Assembly: GCA_030587435.1 (NCBI GenBank)
Contig: JAUQZC010000087.1
Coordinates: 1 to 10,640 of the forward strand
Length of the DNA stretch: 10,640 nucleotides
DNA from: Candidatus Baldrarchaeota archaeon
Lineage (GTDB): Archaea > Asgardarchaeota > Baldrarchaeia > Baldrarchaeales > DXJG01
Direction: 5' to 3'
Positions 5,843 through 10,640 of the stretch are shown here, one piece after another (the first letter of the stretch is position 1; every line of letters starts with the position of its first letter). The notes under the pieces are model-generated. The model was given only the letters and a program-made list of their open reading frames with translations. It ran no database searches and was not told the DNA's origin. Position numbers and translations under genes: made by a program.

Positions 5843-6682
5843 ATGTTCCATTTAACAGGAGATTCGAAGTCCAAGAGTCGTAGGGGAATTAAACATGAAG
5901 TTTACGAATACAAAAAGCGAATGAGAATAGTCTCCACAGCAATTACTCTCATAATAATTTTTTCTCTTGCTGCATTAGGCATCTATTACCTGCTAAACTA
6001 TGCCAGAAACCCGGCCCCAAACTCCTCCACAAATGGAACTTCTAATCAAGCAAATAACTTACTTAAAGCAGCTTTAATCGATGCATTATACTGCAAACAT
6101 CCCAACGAGGAATTCACTAGATCGCTTAACAAGACATTGTCTAAAGCTGGCTTTAAAGTTGACATCTATCAAGGAGAAGTTGTAACGGTGGATTTTCTGA
6201 AGAAACTACCAAGTGGATACGATTTAATTATTTTACGTATGCACAGTGCATTGTCAAGCAACAATCAACTTTACTTTTTTACGGCTGAACCTTACTCAGT
6301 TGGAAAGTATACACAGGAACAGTACTTCCAACTAGTAAAGGAGGCATATGCCAGTAACGAGTCATCACCTGTTTTCGCCGTTAACTGGGGCTTCATAAAA
6401 GTGTACATGACCGGAAAATTTAACGATGCACTTGTCATAGCCATGGGCTGCGACGGAACTCGCGATCCACTCCTTATACAGCAACTTATAGACCAAGGAG
6501 CCACAGGATATATTGCTTGGAATGGGCCAGTCTCAATTTCCCATTCAGATAAGGCAATTTTATACCTTGTTCAAGCACTATACATAAGAAAATTTTCTTT
6601 GACAGCAGCTGTTCAAGAAACAAACAGCCAAGTCGGCAAAGACCCCTATTGGGGTACTTCGCTTGAATGCTATGTCCCCTAA
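5843..6682 (+). CDS. Membrane-anchored, outward-facing caspase-like (clan CD) cysteine peptidase candidate
   Basis: The 279-residue protein has a basic cytoplasmic N-terminus, one membrane helix (about 30-52), a short Asn/Ser/Thr linker with N-glycosylation sequons (60 and 64), then one globular domain. Two landmarks fit clan CD peptidases: a hydrophobic strand ending in His, LIILRMHSA (H134), and a second strand ending in Cys, LVIAMGCDG (C203). Helices follow with GATGYIAWNGPV, as caspase, CHAT and C13/C25 families have. The H-C spacing of 69 is wider than the 40-50 usual in caspases and legumains; the insert contains FFTAEPY and NWGFIKVYMTG. I recall a conserved archaeal family with LRVHSA and MMGCNG at these positions, but no function. 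Its target is unknown; the adjacent tailed Ig-like protein is an obvious candidate. Activity is inferred. Confidence 0.68.
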   Translation: MFHLTGDSKSKSRRGIKHEVYEYKKRMRIVSTAITLIIIFSLAALGIYYLLNYARNPAPNSSTNGTSNQANNLLKAALIDALYCKHPNEEFTRSLNKTLSKAGFKVDIYQGEVVTVDFLKKLPSGYDLIILRMHSALSSNNQLYFFTAEPYSVGKYTQEQYFQLVKEAYASNESSPVFAVNWGFIKVYMTGKFNDALVIAMGCDGTRDPLLIQQLIDQGATGYIAWNGPVSISHSDKAILYLVQALYIRKFSLTAAVQETNSQVGKDPYWGTSLECYVP

Positions 6683-8535
6683 CCGAATGTAATCTGCGAC
6701 ATTACGAAAGAACATCTAAAAACATAATTCAAATTCACTAGCAGCGTAAGTGAAATTGTTAAGATGTTGAGTAATCCGCTTTTTCCCTTAAAAAACTTTT
6801 GAATTAGATTGCTTATTCCCTTCAAACCTAAAGCTTCAAACACTGGCAACGGTAGGTTAAGGAGAATTCGACCTTTTATTACCCATCCAGAACCAAGAAC
6901 AAAAAATATGCATGATGCAATCAGCCAGGAAATCAAATAGCGGTTTACCTGTCTTTTGTTAAAGGTCGCTATAAATGCGCCTAACACAGCCAATAATAAG
7001 GCCGCCGGATTCACAAAGAACCCGTACATTGTATGAAAAAATGTGTATAGTAAGTCGCCCCAAAACGTCTGAAGGGCGTAAGCAGACGTCGTGGACTGAG
7101 CGAATCTTAATGTTTCAAAGTCTGTCATCGCCAATCCTAGCGCATAGTTCCTTAAAATGCCGACGGTAAGATTTATGAAAATTGTTACAGTTAGAAATTT
7201 AAGTTCCAATTGAAAAGATCTTAGAGATTTTTTCTCAAGAACCATTGTCAGAAGCAGATAAGTAAAAAGTGTTCCAAGAACCATTCCCCAAGTCCAAGAA
7301 TGAGTGAAAAGCAAGGAAATTGACAGTAAAACTGCCATTGCCATTTTCAAGACAGATTTTTTCCTAATAGAACTAAAATAGAGCCCCATGAAAAGATACA
7401 ATTCTATAAGTGCAATCCAGTTTGCTAAAAGAAAACCATACATTACAACAGAAAAATGGAAAGAAGAAAGCGAAAGAAACGCAGCAAACAAGCATGTAAG
7501 CCTAGAATATTCCGCCTGTTGCATAAAGAAACAGCTGGTTAATGTTAAAATTAACGCTAAGATTGAAGGAAAGAACTTAATAATTGTCAAAGCGTCAACG
7601 CCGCTTACGTACTTTGCAATGTAAAGAAGTAGCATACTTAGGGGCCGGTCCGGGAGCTTAGTAAAAGATTGTGTTATCACATAGGGCAAACTTTCATTGC
7701 GATAAGTTTCTAGCCATTCTTTGTAGAATTGTGCATCGACGCCTACTAAATGTGAATCAACATTTAGACTTGGCAGATAGGGATAAAGAGCAACTATAAA
7801 CGAGAACGTTGTTGCGCAGAGTAGAATAATTGAGAATAATCGTCTGTTAATTTGTGCATTTTCGTCTTTTTCACTAAAAAAGGAGAAAAGTCGGCTGAGG
7901 AAATTGCAACGCAAGAAAAATGGTTTAGCCGTCCAAGAGAAAAAGAGTAGAACCGCCAAGAATGGAGCAAGACAGCCAGTCAGAAGAAACATTTTAGTTT
8001 CTAAGTCCACTAGATGCTTTAATACCCCTTGTTGACTAAGTTCCGGAAATAAGGGAAAAATAAACCAGCAAATTAAAACTGAAAATTCCAAGATTACTAT
8101 GATCAAGGCTACATAAGTTAGGATACGAGCTATCGCCGTTTTCCTTCCCATGCCATAAAGAGGACTGGGGCTTGTAAAAACCCAGACTAGTGTGAGAAAG
8201 CCGATCAAAATCAGCACGAGATCGGCTATAAGCATGGAAATAAAGAAGTTTATTGATATGTAAACCAAAAAAATGGGGAATAGCAGTTTATTTTTAGACT
8301 TCTTGAGTATGTAGAGCATCACAGCAAAACTTAGGCAATAAACTGCGGTGCGGTCTAACGATGTATTTATAATTTGGAAGTACGGTCCAACGCTTTCAGC
8401 TACGGTAAAATTGATTAGAATGTTAAATAAATGTGCAGATGCAAAAAGAATGTAAAAAGCAACTAAGAATAGGTAGAGATTAGCTACTATTTCGCGTATT
8501 GTGCCCGTAATTTGAAACTGTAGGCTGAATGGCAT
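6679..8535 (-). CDS. Large polytopic membrane protein, GT-C-like, with an extra N-terminal membrane region
   Basis: The 618 residues contain about fifteen or more hydrophobic segments. The first 220 form an extra block of roughly six helices ending in a charged loop (SEKDENAQINRR, 221-232). The remainder repeats the plan of the 522-residue neighbour: an outer loop with LVGVDAQFYKEW (263-274, D267), DRPLSMLLLY (296-305), a central hydrophobic region, and THSWTW (411-416) inside a helix pair. The D-to-H distance is 145 here and 136 in the neighbour. This supports a lipid-linked sugar transferase of the GT-C superfamily, acting on the outer membrane face. The gene converges on the clan CD-like gene and overlaps its stop by four bases. 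A TATA-like TTAAAAATCATAA (8590-8578) lies about 49 bp before the ATG; the ribosome site is weak. Confidence 0.72.
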   Translation of the reverse strand: MPFSLQFQITGTIREIVANLYLFLVAFYILFASAHLFNILINFTVAESVGPYFQIINTSLDRTAVYCLSFAVMLYILKKSKNKLLFPIFLVYISINFFISMLIADLVLILIGFLTLVWVFTSPSPLYGMGRKTAIARILTYVALIIVILEFSVLICWFIFPLFPELSQQGVLKHLVDLETKMFLLTGCLAPFLAVLLFFSWTAKPFFLRCNFLSRLFSFFSEKDENAQINRRLFSIILLCATTFSFIVALYPYLPSLNVDSHLVGVDAQFYKEWLETYRNESLPYVITQSFTKLPDRPLSMLLLYIAKYVSGVDALTIIKFFPSILALILTLTSCFFMQQAEYSRLTCLFAAFLSLSSFHFSVVMYGFLLANWIALIELYLFMGLYFSSIRKKSVLKMAMAVLLSISLLFTHSWTWGMVLGTLFTYLLLTMVLEKKSLRSFQLELKFLTVTIFINLTVGILRNYALGLAMTDFETLRFAQSTTSAYALQTFWGDLLYTFFHTMYGFFVNPAALLLAVLGAFIATFNKRQVNRYLISWLIASCIFFVLGSGWVIKGRILLNLPLPVFEALGLKGISNLIQKFFKGKSGLLNILTISLTLLVNLNYVFRCSFVMSQITFG

Positions 8536-8576
8536 AACGGGTTCACTTTGCCTCTGAATGCTTTCTACGTTAAACT

Positions 8577-8603
8577 CTTATGATTTTTAAGTAGATTTCG
8601 AAA
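8577..8603 (-). promoter_or_regulatory. Promoter of the 618-residue protein gene with a TTTCGAAA palindrome
   Basis: On the minus strand TTTCGAAA (8603-8596) is followed directly by a TATA-like ACTTAAAAATCATAAG (8592-8577). The palindrome is part of the AGATTTCGAA word seen also at 5211 and, with one change, at 2301. The order motif then TATA matches the arrangement before the Ig-like gene. Confidence 0.4.
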
Positions 8604-8650
8604 TTAATATCAGAATTAAGATTAAAACCTAAAATTAGTCTGAATCTGAA

Positions 8651-8671
8651 GAAAGCAAAATATTTTAAATA
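8651..8671 (+). promoter_or_regulatory. BRE/TATA promoter of the 77-residue tailed protein
   Basis: The purine-rich GAAAGCAAAA (8651-8660) precedes TATTTTAAATA (8661-8671), a clear archaeal BRE/TATA pair. Its centre is about 33 bp before the ATG at 8699, so transcription should start only a few bases before the gene. That agrees with the lack of a Shine-Dalgarno sequence and supports the start chosen. Confidence 0.6.
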
Positions 8672-8698
8672 TCTTCTGCGTCAACAGACGACTCGGCG

Positions 8699-8932
8699 AT
8701 GACAATGCGGAAAAGCCCCATAATATCTACCGCAATTGCACTTTTGTCTATATTCTCATTCATAAAGCAAGTTCTCGCCGACGGATACGAGGTTGAAACA
8801 GTGGGGGGAGTCCTTGAACCAACAAACTTCGTGATGACCTTGCTATGGGCCGTTTTGATAGGCATAGGTGTTCTTGGGGTCTTTATTGCATTAGGATTGA
8901 TACGAATTGAAAAAGTGAGCGAAGAAGAATAG
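8699..8932 (+). CDS. Small secreted protein made of a signal peptide and a VGG-plus-membrane tail
   Basis: The 77 residues divide into a basic start (MTMRKS), a hydrophobic signal segment (about 8-23) ending KQVLADG, a short outer stretch DGYEVETVGGVLEPTN, a membrane helix (about 42-66) and an acidic end (KVSEEE). Almost nothing lies between signal and tail. GYEVETVGG closely mirrors GYENVPVGG in the Ig-like protein of the 5279 gene, each placed just before the last helix. The acidic end differs from the basic end of that protein and leaves topology open. The gene has its own promoter and ends just before a T-rich stretch. The opposite-strand ORF here lacks such organisation. An ATG two codons later (8705) is an alternative start. 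Function is unknown; it may be a minimal substrate or partner of a surface-processing system. Confidence 0.68.
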   Translation: MTMRKSPIISTAIALLSIFSFIKQVLADGYEVETVGGVLEPTNFVMTLLWAVLIGIGVLGVFIALGLIRIEKVSEEE

Positions 8933-8944
8933 AGCCAATGCGCA

Positions 8945-8955
8945 TTTTTATTTTC
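8945..8955 (+). terminator. T-rich terminator after the 77-residue protein gene
   Basis: TTTTTATTTTC begins 13 bases after the TAG stop. Oligo-T runs of this kind end archaeal transcripts without needing a hairpin. Confidence 0.5.
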
Positions 8956-9036
8956 ATAATACCCCAATAATCGAATAGGTCTTTTGACATTAGTTTCATA
9001 AACAAAACATAAATATATCAAAAGGAACAACCACCG

Positions 9037-9048
9037 AAAATTGAAAAA
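9037..9048 (-). terminator. T-rich terminator for the minus-strand genes from 9444
   Basis: Read on the minus strand, TTTTTCAATTTT follows shortly after the stop of the possible 21-codon gene (9059-9057). It faces the plus-strand terminator across about 80 bp, as expected between convergent units. Confidence 0.45.
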
Positions 9049-9056
9049 GAACTAAA

Positions 9057-9122
9057 TTAGCTACTCCTTTTCAAATATCCGACCAGAATTTCACCTATAG
9101 CTCCAATTAGGTAGGAAGCCAT
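9057..9122 (-). CDS. Possible 21-residue hydrophobic peptide
   Basis: An ATG at 9122 opens 21 codons beginning MASYLIGAIGEI, containing GYLKR and ending SS before TAA. The peptide would form one short amphipathic or membrane-lying helix with Gly at regular intervals and a basic end. AAGGAA lies about five bases before the ATG, and an oligo-T run follows the stop. It sits 40 bp after the 93-residue membrane protein gene on the same strand. No family is recognised, and an ORF of this length arises easily by chance. The ribosome site, clean residue pattern and terminator placement are the reasons to list it. Confidence 0.35.
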   Translation of the reverse strand: MASYLIGAIGEILVGYLKRSS

Positions 9123-9162
9123 TTTCGTTCCTTAAGCTGAAAGGGTGTAATTTTAGGTGATG

Positions 9163-9444
9163 TTAGTTTGCTTGGGGAATTTGAATGGCGGCTGGCGAGT
9201 TGGCAGTTATTGGACGTCTTTGCACATATCGGTATCCGCATTCGCATTTGAAGCCGACTATCTTTCCATTGTGCATTATCTTTTGCCATGTTTTGGCGTT
9301 GCATTGGTCAAACTGTTTATGGAGTTTCCACAGGAATTCTGCCTCCTCTGTGGTTAATGGCACATACTCTTTAGCTAAAGTAAAAAACCACAATGTATAT
9401 GCGCCAAAACCCATCCATATTGCCGCTACAAGCGGTTCTAACAC
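9163..9444 (-). CDS. Small one-pass membrane protein with a CxC motif
   Basis: The 93 residues have a short outer N-terminus, one membrane helix (about 5-24), then a cytoplasmic-type charged helix (TTEEAEFLWKLHKQ, 31-44). A small domain with C48 and GFKCECGYRYVQRR (64-77; C67, C69) follows. The C48, C67, C69 set, perhaps with H42 or H58, could bind zinc in a ribbon-like fold; this is inferred from spacing. The GTG start is well supported: GGTGAT, an exact match to the archaeal Shine-Dalgarno core, ends six bases before it. A TATA-like TGTATAAG lies further upstream, near 9475. I recognise the style from uncharacterised archaeal proteins but know no function. Longer plus-strand ORFs over the same bases show no domain logic. 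Confidence 0.7.
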   Translation of the reverse strand: MLEPLVAAIWMGFGAYTLWFFTLAKEYVPLTTEEAEFLWKLHKQFDQCNAKTWQKIMHNGKIVGFKCECGYRYVQRRPITANSPAAIQIPQAN

Positions 9445-10043
9445 GCTTCATCACCCAGACGTATTTTCGTTCTACACTTATACATTATGTTCTTTTTCAG
9501 ACATATCCATAATCGATTTATTGTTTCTTACGATATAATTATTATGTTCAATTCCGAATAAAAAAGACTTTAAAACCCGTAACATGTATTAATGTTGTGC
9601 ATGTGCAAAATATGTTCTTTTAAAGACTCATTTTCGCCACATTTGCCCTTAGAAAATTTTATTTTAGTCGATTGCTATTTGGAATTCGCAGTATAGGCCT
9701 CCCTTTGCCATGCATTTCGTTTCCTGAGAAGTTACATGTTTCCCCGTTAATGTTTCTATCAAACCTCAAATAAAACTTCTTATACTCTCATTTTAAAATT
9801 TCGAACCAAAAATTTTAATTTAAAACCGATAAAAGTCAGAATCTAAGTCCAAATAAGATTTAGACGTCAAAATTACACAATATGTCATGTTTGAGGTAGA
9901 AAATTTTTCTATAATTGAGGTCCATAACGTTTAAAGGCACTACCTTGATTTGTTTTTCTCTTCTTTTAGTCATCGCTAACTGAAGATGCGCTAAAAGTTG
10001 TGGAAATCAAAGCAATTTAATCTATTGCAGTTTTGCATATATC
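9445..10043. other. 600-bp AT-rich spacer with no convincing gene
   Basis: I find no RNA gene or known protein. Short ORFs exist. One is on the plus strand at 9601-9696 (31 codons, starts MCKICSF, with a TTTAAAA box about 28 bp upstream). One is on the minus strand at 9973-9860 (37 codons, starts MTKRREKQIK). One is a 15-codon minus-strand ORF, MAKGGLYCEFQ, at 9711-9664. None has both a ribosome site and a recognisable product. Around 9795-9865 lie ATTTCGAA and AAATTTTAATTTAAAA, resembling the spacer before the Ig-like gene, followed by loose repeats of AATCTAAGTC/GATTTAGAC type. Confidence 0.45.
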
Positions 10044-10640
10044 TTAGTGTTTTAGGGCTTCGTTTAGTTCAAGAATCCATTTGCGTAAGCCTTCTTTTGT
10101 TTGGTTGTAATCTGGTTCTTCTGTTACTGCGTCTTTGATGTAGATCCAGATGAAGGGTTTGCTGAAGTCCATTCTTTCGGGAATCCACTGAAATCCTGGA
10201 ATTTTAGACAACTTTGTTAGCATTTCGTTAGTTTTATCACTGCCCAAAACCTTCTTCAATATTCCAAGTTGAATGGTGATGGTGTTTTTGTTTGATTCTT
10301 TGTATATTCCGATTCTTAAAATGCCTTTATGAGGCCCAATGTTAAGCCACATCACGTTTTTTCGCTTTTCAATAGTAGCCACGCCGTTGCCTGAAAGCTC
10401 ATTAAAGAGGTTGATTAGAATTTGGCTAAAACCTGAAGTAGCTTTTTCAATCTCTTCAATCGGATCGTTAAATGTGTTGAACGGCAGCTTGGACGTCTTC
10501 CCTTTATAGATATTTACCAACCCTTCAAGAAGCTGTCTAGCGACATTTTCATCAAATATTTTGTCATCCGAAAGTTTATAATTTCCAATAAGCTCATCGC
10601 CTGAAGTCTTAAACAACCGAAAACGCTGTCCATCAGTAAT
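10044..10640 (-). CDS. Unknown soluble protein, C-terminal part (gene cut by the right edge)
   Basis: The frame stays open to the last base of the window (in-frame residues ITDGQRFR precede the TTG at 10616), so at least 198 codons are coding and the true start lies outside. There are no membrane segments. The middle has a beta-rich part, KNVMWLNIGPHKGILRIGI, then TITIQLGILKK; the end is helical (GLRKWILELNEALKH). The mixed alpha/beta pattern with FSKPFIWIYIKD near the end resembles no family I can name. The missing N-terminus may hold the informative domain. No terminator-like T-run follows the stop closely. Confidence 0.65.
   Translation of the reverse strand: MTDGQRFRLFKTSGDELIGNYKLSDDKIFDENVARQLLEGLVNIYKGKTSKLPFNTFNDPIEEIEKATSGFSQILINLFNELSGNGVATIEKRKNVMWLNIGPHKGILRIGIYKESNKNTITIQLGILKKVLGSDKTNEMLTKLSKIPGFQWIPERMDFSKPFIWIYIKDAVTEEPDYNQTKEGLRKWILELNEALKH

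Noticed and set aside
6679..8535. Archaeosortase identity for the 618-residue membrane protein
   Set aside because: Archaeosortases are far shorter and have a conserved Cys, Arg and His set. I see GT-C-like landmarks instead.
8665..9030. 121-codon minus-strand ORF over the 77-residue gene
   Set aside because: It lacks domain logic. The plus-strand ORF has a signal peptide, tail, final helix and a good promoter.
9440..9460. GTGATGA on the minus strand, like a C box of a C/D guide RNA
   Set aside because: It is the ribosome site of the CxC protein gene, and no matching D box follows at the needed distance.
9185..9538. 117-codon plus-strand ORF over the CxC membrane protein gene
   Set aside because: Low-quality composition with many His, Cys and Ser. 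The minus-strand gene has an exact ribosome site and a sensible fold pattern.
9601..9973. Short ORFs at 9601-9696 (+), 9664-9711 (-) and 9860-9973 (-)
   Set aside because: None has a ribosome site together with a recognisable product, and two overlap on opposite strands. They are mentioned in the spacer entry only.

Overview
The window looks like chromosomal DNA of an uncultivated archaeon. A Bathyarchaeia-type lineage is my best guess, from protein style only. The supporting signs are AT-rich spacers with BRE/TATA-like boxes about 30 bp before start codons, GTG and TTG starts, an archaeal MNT-HEPN gene pair, and secreted proteins with a C-terminal membrane tail of a kind I associate with these archaea. 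I see no rRNA, tRNA, CRISPR array, transposase or insertion sequence.

Layout, left to right. (1) The last 101 codons of a membrane glycosyltransferase run in from the left edge (to 308, +). (2) A 460-bp stretch with no convincing gene (309-769) holds two abutting hairpins and an alternative long-range pairing. (3) A minus-strand nucleotidyltransferase/HEPN pair (1934-770) overlaps by 23 bp. Its leading gene carries its own winged helix, and its promoter holds a 17-bp-period direct repeat. (4) A plus-strand cluster (2332-6682) runs in order: a family-2 glycosyltransferase, a polytopic GT-C-like protein, a secreted Ig-like protein with a VGG-plus-membrane tail, and a membrane-anchored protein with a caspase-like (clan CD) His/Cys pattern. 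(5) A convergent 618-residue GT-C-like membrane protein (8535-6679, -) shares its stop region with the preceding gene. (6) A 77-residue protein (8699-8932, +) is little more than a signal peptide joined to the same kind of VGG tail. (7) A 93-residue one-pass membrane protein with a CxC motif (9444-9163, -) is followed by a possible 21-codon gene. (8) A 600-bp spacer separates it from a partial unknown gene (10640-10044, -).

How the parts may work together. A GT2 enzyme typically makes or uses an activated sugar at the inner membrane face. GT-C proteins use lipid-linked sugars on the outer face. The Ig-like protein and the clan CD-like protein would both sit outside the membrane. The cluster therefore reads as a cell-surface glycosylation and protein-processing locus. 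The most interesting possibility, which is inference only, is that the clan CD-like protein processes the VGG tails of the two small secreted proteins, in loose analogy to the clan CD transamidase of eukaryotic GPI anchoring.
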